A stretch of DNA of 64,000 bases, from positions 138,282,303 to 138,346,302 of the forward strand of contig JAHLJT010009436.1 of the NCBI GenBank assembly GCA_031308135.1. The letters are read 5' to 3'. The DNA is from Acheta domesticus (Eukaryota > Arthropoda > Insecta > Orthoptera > Gryllidae). A model generated the notes under the pieces. The model saw only the letters and a list, made by a program, of their open reading frames with translations, had not been told where the DNA came from and did not search any database. Positions 48,451-60,513 of this stretch are shown in pieces. The stretch's first letter is position 1; each line of letters starts with the position of its first letter. The position numbers and the translations under genes were made by a program.

Positions 48451-51180
48451 GATAATATCGTACGTCATTTCAAGAAAATAAATAAATGAAAATTTCAAAG
48501 TTTTTTTTATGTAAAAAATACTTTTTTAAGATATAAAAACTTGACATGCCTAATGATATCCTTTTTTTCCCACTTTCCTATTTGTAGGACAGCAAACATT
48601 TCTAATTAGTTAAAGTAAATATGTTCATGAATTTGATAAAAAATACTACTTTTGTGGCATCGCAGTGGAAAATAACAATTTTTAGCATATTAGAAAAAAG
48701 TTGGTAAAAAAAGAGAGACGTTTCTCTGCCTCCTTGGTTACGTTTCGATCGCATGGCATAGCAACATCTACAAGTAGACTCGATTTTTTCTCTTATTCCG
48801 GAAATCAATATCCGGTTTGTTTGCCGCTTTCGTACAATCAGTTTGAATTTGTTGGTTGTTATAATTTTGTACACAGTTTATTATTATTATTATTAGTTTA
48901 GTATTATCTTTAGAACCAGACCGAAGCGATATGACGTCTGACTAGCATAACTGAGGATTACTCCATGTTCGCAGCCTGTACGAACGGTGAGAGAACATTG
49001 TTGCGAAAAACGTAACAGAAGTTTTAAAAAATTAAAATGTTAGTGTTATTACATTGTTCAGAGAATTCTATTTTTAATTTATTTCCCTTGTTTCATACAG
49101 GACAGGCAAAAACAGCCACTTTGCAGAATTCTGTATTCGTATTGTGCGAATCCTATAATCACTTATAGTTATTTCCCAGTCGACCTAATTTTTTTTATAA
49201 TTTCGAAAAATTTCAACGTAACCTCAATGACAACACTGGTTAAAAATAATTATTCTTCATTAATAATGAAACAAAATACTGTATTTTTCTCATTATTTTC
49301 ACCTTTTAACTTTCAAAATAAAGTGTAGTAAAATCCGAAACAAAAATGCTATTTATGATTTTCTTTGATAAGAAACCGCTTACGTTCCCCACGTTGGAAT
49401 ATTTCTCCTTCGCTGCACTGCAGAACGTTGAGCAACGTTGCAGCATTTGCCACTATCTCCAGCAAGCGCCGAGGGTACTTCCGGCGTCCACACAACTTGC
49501 GGGAAGCAGGCCAAAGAAACTTGCTCGCCCTTCCCATGATAGAGCAAACAAACTAGTTAGGGCATTCGCACTCGCCATTGCGCTTGCGCTTTCTTGCGAG
49601 TGTAAAGCCAGCACAACTTTGGTACCCCCTGTCTCTGCATGACGAATAAACAGCTCGATCTGTTTGTGTTTCGCGGAGTATCTCTGTTCGTACAAGCAAG
49701 ACTCAATTATATAAAGAATACAAATGCACATTGTATATATTAGTCGTTGTACATTTCATTCTGTATTTTATTTATTTTCTCATTCTGTACTTTATGTTAA
49801 TTTAACAGCATTCACACAAATCCATGTTCTCAACGGTTTAGTTCTTGGAATTTCGACTTAAGCACACCAGCCGGCAGTTCCGCCAACTCCGCCGCCCCCA
49901 GTTCCTCGTTCCGAAAATATCTTAATCTGCAGACGCATTTCCCATTCTTTACGAACCCAATCATGTAACATACATGTAAAATTTTAATATTTAATAATAT
50001 GTATTTTAATGTAATTCACTTCAACCATTAACGCAAATCTATTAATCAAATCGACCGTTGTGTGACGTCGATTCTCCTATCCAGCCCTTTTAACGCCCAT
50101 GACGGATTGTATTGTAGAGGAATGCCGTTGGGAAGAAGAGTTATCTACAAATAAGAAACGAAGATTCAATTCTTCCATTTACATCTGAGAATCCTTTCAT
50201 GGATCGGGGATTTAAGCTCACTCTGTGGTCAACAATTCACCGAAGCACATTACCGAAGTAATCGCTTAAAAATCAACACGAATGTAAATAAGTTATAAAA
50301 TTATAAATTATATATACGTTATAGATAAGTCCTCACATTTTGCAGCACCACAACCCAAGGGAAGTTCAGAAATACAAAGAAGTGTCAGTAGCATACTATT
50401 TAGAAAATGTGACAGAAGATAACACACGCCTACTCATTATGGAAAGCAACTAAAAGACTCAAGAGACTGCCACTGAAATGTCACCTGTTAGACGAATAAA
50501 TTGTTCTTCGGCGAGAGATACTAAGTAGAAACTAACCTTTAACACCTTTCAAAGATCTTGTAGCTTAATGAAGTCCATTGGGAAAATACGTAATGTATAG
50601 CTTCATGCACTGTGAGCCGTTAGACACTTACATTAATTTATCAACCATTTACTAACAGTAGTTTCTCTTTAGGAAATTTAAACGCTGAAGTAGGAGAAGC
50701 AATGCAGTATATTGTTTTGCAATCAAAAACACCACCTGAACCCATTTCAGTTATAAACCTATTCCAATTAATGCTCTAATCCACTTGAAATATAATCACT
50801 ACGTACACTAGTAAACTACAATAACTTCCGTACTATAGAATTGTTTCAACATTCCATACCTGAACCACTTCATTAACTACCCGAATCTCTGAAACTTGAT
50901 CTTCAATGTTCGTCATATTCATAGGATGATTGGTCTACTTGATCTTGTCAAAATAAACAGATTATTTGTCCATAACTCTAGCCATGGTATCTTGTTTATT
51001 CGCATTCAACCTTCCAAATTTAATTAATCATTAGAAAAATTTAAAGCAGATTTTGACGTTAAATAAATAAATGTTTAACGCGTTTGTAACAAAGATTAAA
51101 TGTAGTATCATCATACGCATTGTCATTTTTGTGACATATCATTGCTCTGCGTTCGTGTGCTATCACGACATGTTTAGCGA

Positions 51181-51310
51181 GTTATCAACGTGAACTAGAA
51201 ACCTTTTTTATTCGAAGTCTTGGGTTCTGTGATGACACTGACCTTATTATCTTTTAGGAAATCCCAAGCTGTATGAACCTATAAAAGAGAAAATTGTAAT
51301 GTGGAAATTC
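51181..51310 (+). promoter_or_regulatory. Lectin gene 3 core promoter with kB-like site
   Basis: TATAAAAG at 51,280-51,287, 53 bases before the ATG. GGAAATCCC at 51,257-51,265 (complement GGGATTTCC) lies 15 bases upstream of the TATA start, the same spacing as gene 2. The homologous block begins GTTATCAACGTGAACTAGAA at 51,181. Confidence 0.6.
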
Positions 51311-51332
51311 ATGATTCTAATCTCTTCATAGG

Positions 51333-51343
51333 ATGTCTTTCGG
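51333..51343 (+). CDS. Lectin gene 3, micro-exon 1
   Basis: ATGTCTTTCGG followed by donor GTGAGTC. Met-Ser-Phe and two bases of Gly, phase 2, as in gene 2. A short upstream frame (ATG at 51,299, TAG at 51,329) ends three bases before this ATG; whether it lies in the transcript is unknown. Confidence 0.7.
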
Positions 51344-51566
51344 GTGAGTCAGCAAAGAACATAAGAACACATGCATTATACTTAAATTTAAAGAGTGATA
51401 CACTTCAAGGTCACAAGCTGGACGGAGGGGGACACTGTCGTCCAATCGGGAGCTTTGTTGCGACTTAAATTTTTGGTATTGGATCTCCTGATTAGATGAC
51501 AATGTCCCTCTCTCCTCGTGATCTTAAAGTGACACTCTGTTTAAATCGGAGTATAATGAAGATGTA

Positions 51567-52427
51567 CAGGATGCGCCAGAGAAACTTACTTATTTGAAAG
51601 GTCAATAAAAACAAAAGTACTTCAGTTATTGTTTTAATTTTTTTTTATTTGAGAATACAATATCCCAATTTTTTTTTCATGCAGTCTTGAAAATGACATC
51701 GGATAAATGGCGACCTCCATTGCGCATACACTGATGAAGTCGATTTTTGAAATTCGTATCCACTCTTTGCAGCATATCAATCGGTATGTTGGCAATGGCG
51801 TCGCGAATGTTGTTCTTGAGGTGTGCTATGGTCCGTGGTCGATCGACATAAACCAGGGATTTCAAATAACCCCATAAAAAGAAATCGCATGGAGTCAAAT
51901 CTGGAGAGCGTGCCGGCCATTGGAGATCGCCTCTGAGAGAGATGAGGCGGTCGGGGAAATGTTGTCGCAACAAATTCATTGTGTCTCGTGCTGTGTGTGC
52001 TGTGGCTCCATCTTGCTGAAACCACACGTTCCTAACGTTCATTTCTTCGAGTCTTGGAAGAAAAAATTCCTCGATCATGTTCCTGTAACGAGCTCCATTC
52101 ACGGTAACTGCGCGTTCGTTTTCTTCAAAAAAAAATAAGGACCAATTATTCCCATTACCGACATCGCACACCAGACAGTAACTCGCTCACAATTAAGTGG
52201 CTTCTGGTGAAGCTCGTTGCGTAGCAACAAGTGAGCGACCGTTAGAAAAGAAGCTCTCGACTGCGAAGGCCCGCTGCTCTCTAGTCCACAGCATGATGGC
52301 AACTGACTGGAAGGAGAAAAAAACTTGGGAACTTCCCCCTCCAGATACGCCCCCTCTCGCCCCTCTAACCGCCCAACTCACCGCGCGGGAATTTTTTCAA
52401 ATAAGTAAGTTTCTCTGGCGCATCCTG
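51567..52427 (-). mobile_element. Internally deleted mariner-type element with perfect TIRs
   Basis: Perfect inverted ends of about 33 bp (CAGGATGCGCCAGAGAAACT ... TTTGAAA), flanked by TA (51,565-51,566 and 52,428-52,429). 861 bp. On the minus strand the N-terminal motif MLWTREQRAFAVESFFSNGR (complement near 52,290-52,235) is joined after QRASPEA to the catalytic half. The DNA-binding helices and the first catalytic Asp region are therefore deleted. Confidence 0.9.
51677..52171 (-). pseudogene. Mariner transposase C-terminal half
   Basis: A 164-codon open segment containing WFQQDGATAHTARD (second catalytic Asp) and WPARSPDLTPCDFFLWGYLK (third catalytic Asp), the DDE_3-type signature of insect mariner-like transposases. 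The frame from the N-terminal piece is broken near the poly-T run at about 52,130. It cannot work without the deleted middle. Confidence 0.85.
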
Positions 52428-53436
52428 TATATATCAATCAATCGATTTAACATATTAATTAGATGTTTATCTTAAATCACCTTACAGTACACGATATGTA
52501 TATTAAATATGTATTGTTATAATTGTATATTAGAATGAAACCTGACAAAACCACCTCGTATACTGAGGGTTCATTTCTATTAGCGGCCAAATGTTTGTGG
52601 AACATTATTGTTGTGATTGATTTTCACAAAAGATACTTATAAATATTCTCTCTTTTGAACGCCTCCTGGTAACACGGCCTGGCACATTTCATAGATTACT
52701 TACGTTAAATAGCCACAACTTCTTGAGAACTTTGCAATTTTAAGCCACAGGAGCATAGGAAGAATTATTTTACTCTGATGCGTCGTATTGTCAGATTATT
52801 TAGTACAGAGACATTTCGAGTCGCTCTCTCGCGGGGGATTATATTCTGTTTAAAATAATATAGACTACGTGAAGAAATAATCTACAGAGTCTTCAGGGTG
52901 TGAGTTGCAGCTTAGACTCTTGTTGAGAATCAAGTCTACTAATTGGAAGAGAGAAGGGGGAAAGGCTGTAGCCGGATAAGATGGTAAAAAGTGCCCCCGC
53001 TTGAAATCGAAAAGTGAATCTTTCCTGAGGATTGTGACCACGAAAAACATTTTTTCATGGACTTTTAAATTCCTGCCCCCCTCATATCTGCCGTAATAAC
53101 GAAAAACGTATTTTTTGAACTTTATTTTTTTCACTGACTCCGCCGCAAGAATTTTCATGGAAAATAATGGTTATTTATGTAAAATTTACTGAATTTTTCA
53201 AAAATAATTTTTAAAAAATTTATTAGCCGCGAAATTCAACCTTTAAATTGGATTTGAAAATTTTGGAATTTTTTTAAAGAAAGTTGTTTTTCCCCCGGGA
53301 GTACGAGAAAATTCTCAAATGTTGCCCTAGAAATTGTCTATCTTCTGGAATTTTTTCAGATTTTTATGATTGGTGCGCCATGTCTAAAAAAATTAAAATA
53401 CGTATTTTCGTCCTATTCGGCGTATTTTTATGTACA

Positions 53437-53880
53437 GGGTGACACACAGGACAGGAACGGTTTTGAACTGCATAGAACTGATAGTGCAGTGGTGGGAGGT
53501 GGGCGTGGTGGGATAGTTCTGCTCTATAAAAGACGCCATTTTATTTACTCAGTCCTTATGGAGCAATGGGACAAGCAACGTCGATTGTTTGTCTATGACA
53601 GAGAAGTGATGAGTCTATTACAGCTACGCAGCGATTGTTTCGGTCACGGTTCAATGTTGGTCGACATGGAGCTGTTCCGAGCCGCAATACAATCCTCATA
53701 TGGGTGAAGAAATTCAGATCGGCAGGAAACATAATGGCTAAGAAGCCTGGCTCGAAACGCAGTGTAACGACACCAGAAATAAAGGCTAATGGAAGTGGTA
53801 GTCAGATGCCCAGAACGGTCAGCAAGACGTCATGAAGGTGAACTACGAATCAATCGTGAATCGGTTAGAAGAAATTTTGT
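53437..53880 (+). pseudogene. Mariner-like 5' fragment
   Basis: Starts CAGGGTGACACACAGGACAG after a TA. It reads MEQWDKQRRLFVYDREV and, one frame over, FRSRFNVGRHGAVPSRNTIL then WVKKFRSAGNIMAKKPGSKR, the helix-turn-helix N-terminus (DUF4817 type) of mariner-like transposases. The frame shifts near 53,640 and the catalytic part is absent. A TATAAAAG at 53,526 and TCAGT at 53,553 could be its own promoter. Confidence 0.7.
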
Positions 53881-53899
53881 AAAGAATTAAAATTCAATC

Positions 53900-54600
53900 C
53901 TTACAAAATGCTAAATCGCCCAAAATTGCCAAAATCACCCAGATTTACCAAATAATCCCCCAATTTGCTGACGACACTGCGCTATTTTTTTAAGGACGTG
54001 ATCTGTACAAAATACGTAACACAATGCAACTATATCTAAGTCTCATTGAAAGTTGGACCGCTAAACTAAAAATCCAACTTAACCCATTAAAAACAGCTTC
54101 AGTAAAAATATTTACCCTCAGAACTTACACTTCTCCAACTCCCTTCACATTAAACAACAAACCAATAATCTGTCATCCACAGAGCACAATTAAATATCAC
54201 AAAAAACTCAACAGAAACACGAAAATTAACTGGAAAGAAACATTTACAAACTACGTTTGTCAAGTAAAAATAAAATTACAACTAAAACATATTATCAACA
54301 AAACCTCATCACTACCACAGAGCACAGCCATAATAATATAGGCGGGCTCCATCTGGATTAAAGCCGCAAAAAACAAACATCCACCAAATATAAATGTTCC
54401 AAAATCAGTATCAAGAATAATCACTAACGTCCCTTGGTTTGTCACCAACGACCAATTCCACAAAAAAAACTATCCATTGAAACACATTAGCCAACCATAT
54501 TAATTACCTTGCCTCCAAATTCTATTTCAATAATGCACTCAACCTCGCCCGAAATCCTATACCACCAACCGATATTCAAAACAAATTCCCGTTCCTGAAA
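53900..54600 (+). pseudogene. Jockey-like LINE fragment
   Basis: Reads QFADDTALFF near 53,958-53,990 (RT box), then LSLIESWTAKLKIQLNPLK, LNNKPI and KLQLKHIINKTSSLPQS, with a frame-broken remainder to PTDIQNKFPFLKKLTE. Same clade as 1-1,010 but a different subfamily. Confidence 0.75.
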
Positions 54601-54603
54601 AAA

Positions 54604-55748
54604 TTAACTGAAATTGACAATTAACAGAAGTTCCTCGTCTCTGTATAGATGAAGCATAGCATGTAAGGTAGTAGTAAGCATCCTAAACATATTAATAATA
54701 TGTAATATTCTATCTTCATTAATTACAGGATTTGTATCCTCGTACCCAAAAATAAAATTCAAAACTTCCGCTGGCCTTATTGTTTTTCCATTGTATCTTC
54801 CGTGAGACAAGTAATAAATTATGGCGGCAATGTGCAAGCAACATCCGATTGTACGAAGACAGTTTGCACAATCGCAACAATATTTTAGTTTTCTTGAAGA
54901 TCCAATGGTATGAGGTTTGTATTCCACAAAGCATTTATAGGTTTTTCTTTTTATGTGCCGTGAACGGACTTCGAACTTGAGGATGGTTGGCTTTAATTTT
55001 ATATATTGTAAATCCATGTTGTTGTTTTTTGTAAACATTTCCCCTAAATGTGAAATAACCTGACCTAATTGATATGTTTCAGAAAAAAAATTAAATCTTA
55101 TTCCGTGAGTTCTGGAAAATCAGGAATATCTGTTAGAGTTACATTTTTGAAATCGATTTTTCGTCGGGCCCATCTTTGTTCTTCGACTTCGTTTGCCAGG
55201 GTATTAGTTGTAGGTTGTGGAAGTAACATTCGTTGAACAATATCTTCTGTTCTGCTCATATCGGAAATCATTCTTGGATCAAAAGAATTGTTCAAATAGC
55301 ATGCTATTTTACAATACAAGCCTACCTTTGGTAAGAATTTGTTGTCTAATTGGTGATGCAAGAGTTTATATTTTTAGCAATGACTCCGTGAACTGCTTCC
55401 ACAACTCAGCGAATCTTCGTTACGAAACGGGAAGAATTAAATTCCTCTGTTGTTAATTGCTTTCGATTACCTTTCAGTGCAGGCATAAGAACGATGTACT
55501 TTTTTATCTTCTAAATATTTTTTGGCGTCTCTAAAACCTCTGTCTACTACGCAAAAGTCTCCTTCCTGTTCTATAATAAGTTGTACTTCCTGCAATAAGT
55601 TGTTCAGACCATGTGGGTCGGATGTTACTTTTGTCATAATCGTAGCATCGTTTTCAGTGGCATAAAATGGTCCCAAAATATCCGGGGAATTGAAAAATAT
55701 TTGAATGAAAATGAAATGAATTTTTTCTACAATTATAGCACAAAACAT
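54604..55748 (-). pseudogene. DDE/SWIM transposase relic
   Basis: Minus-strand pieces in order: 55,748-55,467 has IIEQEGDFCVVDRGFRDAKK, a DRGFRD block of DDE transposases. A stop-broken piece (about 55,470-55,365) has KQLTTEEFNSSRFVTKIR and VVEAVHG. Then come 55,361-55,098 (LDNKFLPKVGLYCKIACYLN) and 55,038-54,604. The last carries a SWIM-type zinc finger, Cys-X-Cys-X2-Cys...Cys-Cys-X-His. These blocks co-occur in DDE transposon proteins of aphids and other invertebrates (recalled family pattern, HARBI/ISL2EU-like; clade uncertain). 55,750-57,185 has only short frames. Confidence 0.6.
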
Positions 55749-57649
55749 TATTTATATTTACCTCGCCATTAATGTTCTTTTACAATTCTGACTTCTCTTT
55801 CATTTCTAATTGTAGATTCGTTTCCACAAGTTTTGCGAATGAACTTCAAACATTTGATACATTTTCTATCGTCTGTAAACTTAACCTTTGTGCTAGGTTC
55901 ACCATTCTTGTTATTCGATGACATTATCAAGCTCCAAATAAATTATAATTATAAATTATAGACAATTTTATAAAATTACATATTAATTTAGGTAACAATA
56001 TTTTCAGTCACATTTTAAAATAATATACTCGGCATTCTCCCGTTCCAGCTCGTTTTCACATTATTGCACCATTGTTTAAAAATAGAAGAGTAACCAGGAT
56101 AATTTCCTCCCCCATACGACACATCATACAGTTCTACTGTTTTTTGACCAAAGAAATCAAATCGATTCAACAATGAAAACCTTATTTTAGATATCAGGAA
56201 AATACTTGGGCATCTGTGGCATGCCCAACGAGTTAAATAGGGATTTTGGGATGGCATCTGAGACATGCCCTACGAATGGTAGGCCGGAGCACATTACGTA
56301 CTGATACGAGCTTGTAGCCATTATTCTCGTGGCATCTCTAACATGCCGTAAGAGCTGTAGGAGGTGTATTATGCGCTTTGCTTACGAGTGCAAAGGGTAA
56401 GGCGAGTGGCTACTGCTGGCAATAATAGTGATGCTATTTATGATACTGAGGAAACGGGTATATGTGGCAGTGGAAAAGATGTAGATGATACGAGCAGCGC
56501 CAGGCCATCACATGAATTTGGTATTCCTCCACTACCGAACAAAGACACTAAAGCAAATTAATTCTCAATCAAGTTCGCTAGCACGTATGATGCGGTAGGC
56601 TAATGCTTCTGGTATGGGCGGACGCGCGGGGACGCCGCCACCTGGCTCCCTCCCCACCACCTTCAGCTACCCCCACTACTCGCGAATCACAGCGGCCACC
56701 CTGGAAAAATCCAGCTTTCCAGTACCGTCACATACTAAAAAATATTACTGAAATGATTAAAAGAAAATAATGAAAATGCTATTTTTGAAGAAAAAAGGGA
56801 TAAAAAGGGCGAAGTTAAGTGTAGAAAGATAAAAGTAAGTTACTGTTTTGATATTTAAGCGTTTAAGTATTTTTTAATATGATAGAAAATCTGTTTAATC
56901 AGTTATTTATCTTGTTAGTATGCACCACAGCATCTAAAATTCTCAAGAAATTTTCACTTAAATTAAAGTCAATTCTTTATAATTGATAATTTTTCGAAAT
57001 TCTCAATTTATTAAAAATACTGAACAAAATTGTTCACCATCTGGTGCGATTATATCTAACGGTCAAAATATTATTGACAAAATTATTTACTGGTATTAGC
57101 CTTTTAATATTGCAAATACCGTGGCTAGAAAACAAATAATATTGTAATTACATGTTTCTATAAAGTTCTATATACATGAAAATACGCCAAATGGGACGAA
57201 AATTCGTATTTTAATTTTTTTAGACATGGCGCACCAATCATAAAAATCTGAAAAAATTCCAGAAGGTAGACAATTTCTAGGGCAACATTTGAGAATTTTC
57301 TCGTGCTCCCGGTGGAAAACCAACTTTCTTTAAAAAAATTCCAAAATTTTCAAATCCAATTAAAAGGTTGAATTTCGCGGCTAATAAATTTTTAAAGATT
57401 ATTTTTGAAAAAATTCAGTAAATTTTACATAAATAACCATTATTTTCCATGAAAATTCTTGCGGCGGAGTCAGTGCAAAAAATTAAGTTCAAAAAAACAC
57501 GTTTTTCGTTATTACGGCGGATGTGAGGGGGGCAGGAATTTAAAAGTCCATGAAAAAATGTTTTTCGTGGTCACAATCCTCAGGAAAGATTCACTTTTCG
57601 ATTCCAAGCGGGGGCACTTTTTACCATCTTATTCGGGTAGAGCCTTTCT

Positions 57650-58018
57650 AAAAGAGATGAAGGAAAATTAAAAGCACTGGAGATGGAGTTCTGGAGACGT
57701 AGCTGTAATATAAAGCGAACAGATAGGGTCAGAAATGAGGAGTTTAGGCAAAGCTTGAGAGTCGCTACTAACATAATGGACACGATAGAAGGCAGACGTC
57801 TAAAGTGGCATGAACATCTTAGAAGAACGTCAGAAGAATGATGGTCAAAGAAAATTTCGCACTGGAAACCTCCCCTGCATAGAAAAAGGGGAAGACCCAG
57901 ACTCTCTTGGAATGATGGAGTAAGGCAGGCAATGCAAGGTAGATGCATGAAGGACGACGAATGGCAAGATAGAAGAAGGTGGAAACTTGGATGCGAGAGA
58001 CGCCGCATGGTGTAGTTC
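57650..58018 (+). pseudogene. LINE C-terminal tail
   Basis: Nearly open reading: KALEMEFWRRSCNIKRTDRV, RNEEFRQSL, TIEGRRLKWHEHLRRTSEE, then a stop at TGA, WSKKISHWKPPLHRKRGRPR, LSWNDGVRQAMQ and WQDRRRWKLGCERRRMV. This is the conserved tail of a widespread insect LINE (RTE/Jockey-like endonuclease-reverse transcriptase). It sits just outside the long-TIR element in intron 1 of gene 3. Confidence 0.75.
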
Positions 58019-58364
58019 CACTCGCAAATATGATGATAAATATTCGAAACAGTAAAGCTGAAACCTTTATGTTATCAGTTAAATTGTTGAAGGACACATG
58101 AATGATAATAAAAAACTTAACATTTCATGTTATTCGAGCATGTGAGTCAATATAATCAGAGAAATATTAACAAATACAAAATAATTTGGTTTCTTGAATT
58201 AAATTCTTGCTGTGTTACATTTAGAAGGCACACAAAAACGTTACTGCTGCTATTTAAATGACAAGATTGTTTTACGAGCACTAATGAAATAGCGTAAACG
58301 TTTCGGGTTTTCTTATTAATAATAACCTTTCTTTTACTTTCTCATGTACTACTAGGAAGTATAG

Positions 58365-58505
58365 TCTCTCCGTCCGTCCCCCTGTCCGTTCCTCCGTCCA
58401 TCCCTCCGTCCGTTCCTCGATCGGTGCCTCGACAAGATAGTCCGTGCCGCCGTCCGTCCCGCCGTCCGTCCATCCATCCCACCGTCCGTCCGTCCATCCT
58501 CCGTT
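58365..58505 (+). repeat. CCGTCC-rich tract before gene 3 exon 2
   Basis: Imperfect CCGT/CCAT repeats, strongly pyrimidine-rich, ending 58 bases before the exon 2 acceptor. They stand where genes 1 and 2 have extra 108-bp units. They also resemble the CCGTCTGTCCGTC tracts of family A. Confidence 0.8.
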
Positions 58506-58563
58506 GCAATGTAGGATTGTTCCAGTGCTGGAGCGTGAGCGCGGTGCTTGTTGGTGTGCGCAG

Positions 58564-58823
58564 AAGACAGGGGGCGTGGGCGCTGGTGCTGGTGTGTGTG
58601 GCGGCGCGGGGGCTGGTGCGGGCGCAGCAGTGCCGGCGCGTGGCGGCGAGCGTGACGGTGGGCACCAGCCGGAACGCCTCCGGCCACTGGGAGGCGCAGG
58701 TGGTGCTGCAGCGCCGGTCGGAGGCGCCCGGCCGCGGGGCGGGCGAGGTGCGGCTGGAGGTGGAGCCCTCCACCGCCATCTGCGGGGGCGCTCGCGTCGA
58801 CGCACTCACACTCACCATCAAAG
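58564..58823 (+). CDS. Lectin gene 3, exon 2
   Basis: Acceptor GTGTGCGCAG|AAGACAG and donor ATCAAAG|GTAAGA. 260 bp. A single array unit precedes it (GATTGTTCC at 58,515). One silent change (GCA for GCT near 58,803) separates it from genes 1 and 2 over the last 215 bases. Confidence 0.85.
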
Positions 58824-59289
58824 GTAAGAGACAAACTACTCAACTAACGCAAAATATATCTACAACTCTTCAGGCATTTCACTTTTGGGCAAGTAATCTT
58901 GAGCGTCCCGATGGCAGAGTAATCGCCCCATGCCGTCAAGTGGGGAGTAGTGGCAAGTACTCTTTGGGGACAACATATGCACCTGTTGTTTGTGGATAGG
59001 AATCTCCATTGTGCAGAACTGATGTGCAAATACTATCCTGTATTTCAACGTTCGTTCTCCGCGAGTTGTTTTAGCGCTTCGCAGCAAGTCGCGTCTGCCG
59101 AGGAAGGGGTCCTGAGAGGACTCACACACAACTCCCGAGAGGTTTGAAGATCGCGCATTCAGTGGAACAAACTGTACTTTGTAGCTGCCTCCATAGTTGC
59201 CGTAACTTGAATTTTTACTTTGACGCCTTCATGATGGCATTTCATAAGAAGTGAATGTTTTGTAATCTGGAGAACGGCGAATTGTCGGT

Positions 59290-59720
59290 CCAAAAACATT
59301 TGCTGGGTGTTGATAACGAAAAAGTGGATAAATCCAGTTGCGAAATGTAGAAAAAATTCTCTAACACGTGGTACAGCCAAAATCCATGTTTGTCGGTCCA
59401 TGATACCGAAAATCGATTGGCAGCAAACCGTCTGTCTGTCCGTCTATAGTGAACGCTTGCACATAAACCGTTCAGCCTATTTTCTCAAAAATTGATATTC
59501 GATCTGAACGCAGCTGAGTCTTTGAGAGAATAAAACGGATATTAGGTTTTTGTGAGAAAGTAAAACGAGATTTTTCTCAAAACTGCCTTTCAAGATTTCT
59601 TTAAGTTTTTAACTCGGATAAAGCAGATTACACCTAAAAAAGATTAGGTTGAGATTTTCTGTAAAGTTTTAAAAATGCCAAAAGTCAAAATGTTTTCGGG
59701 GTCTTCCTACACCCACGATA
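59290..59720 (-). repeat. Family A repeat fragment
   Basis: AACGAAAAAGTGGATAAA, the CTAACACGTGGT block and a CCGTCTGTCTGTCCGTC tract (59,428) match the family A interior. Both termini are lost. 58,850-59,290 and 59,720-60,400 show no other feature. Confidence 0.55.
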
Positions 59721-60412
59721 ATGAAGATAAAACGTTTTACTTAATGAGATCGATCGTTCGAAATTAGAGTATCAAAAATGCTATGTAATATTTTTGGAAA
59801 ATAAGGGTTAAATCCGTTCACTGTGCTTTATACAGAAGTGGAAACGCAATTCAGTCTGAGTTCTTTGGTGTAGTGGATATACTCATAGATTGCTAGACCT
59901 AAGTATATAAGCTGGAATTCCAGTGCGGGCAAAAATATTGCGTTTTGGAAATTCTTTTTACAGTTCAATTGGTATTACAATGGTCATAGCCAATAGAAAT
60001 AAAGCGAGATATAACATCCTATTGTAATATCTTTTGTTTAATTTAATCAGAATTGAGATTATGTAGAAAAAATAACTATTAATTCCAATTTTATGGCAAT
60101 CCTCATCTAATATGAAGAGTGATTTAAATACTCTATTTAAGAAATTTTCTGGTTAAATTAAATTGTCTCATCATCATTCTCATGTCTTATTCACCCACTA
60201 TTGTACAATGAATTCTTCTCCGGTAGCATGCTTGGAATGAGCGAGATGTTATGGGAATTTCTCTCCCTCCTCTCTTTCTCTCTCTCTTCGTCTCTTTCAC
60301 ACAAACGCACATATACGCGCGAATACGCCGCATGGCCTCGAGAAACGAAGAGGAAGGGAAGATCGCTCGCGGCCCGACGCCCGTTGTTAACGATAGAGCG
60401 GAAATTATCATT

Positions 60413-60513
60413 GGCAATACCACGAGTGCTTTGGAAATTGTCGATAAGTCACCGACTCGCGAAGCGAGAAGAGGATTTATCTGGGAATTTCCAAAGCACG
60501 AGTGGTATTTAAT
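60413..60513. repeat. Imperfect 100-base hairpin
   Basis: GGCAATACCACGAGTGCTTT plus GGAAATT (60,413-60,440) pairs with AATTTCCAAAGCACGAGTGG plus TATT (60,485-60,509) with two central mismatches. The pairing extends through GATAA/TTATC inside. The loop has a secondary CTCGCGAAGCGAG palindrome. Confidence 0.6.

Larger units (their letters stand above)
52973..57637. mobile_element. Long-TIR DNA transposon (4.7 kb) with nested insertions
   Basis: Inverted repeats of about 450 bp: left from CCGGATAAGATGGTAAAAAG, right complement from CCCGAATAAGATGGTAAAAA. Identical blocks occur inside, such as GACTCCGCCGCAAGAATTTT. TAG flanks both ends (52,970-52,972, 57,638-57,640), a possible 3-bp duplication. 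It encloses a mariner 5' fragment, a jockey fragment and a minus-strand DDE/SWIM transposase relic. The last is the likely original cargo. Confidence 0.7.

Noticed and set aside
53526..53560. TATAAAAG with a TCAGT initiator considered as a host promoter
   Set aside because: It lies at the 5' end of a mariner fragment and precedes its broken transposase frame, so it is transposon sequence.
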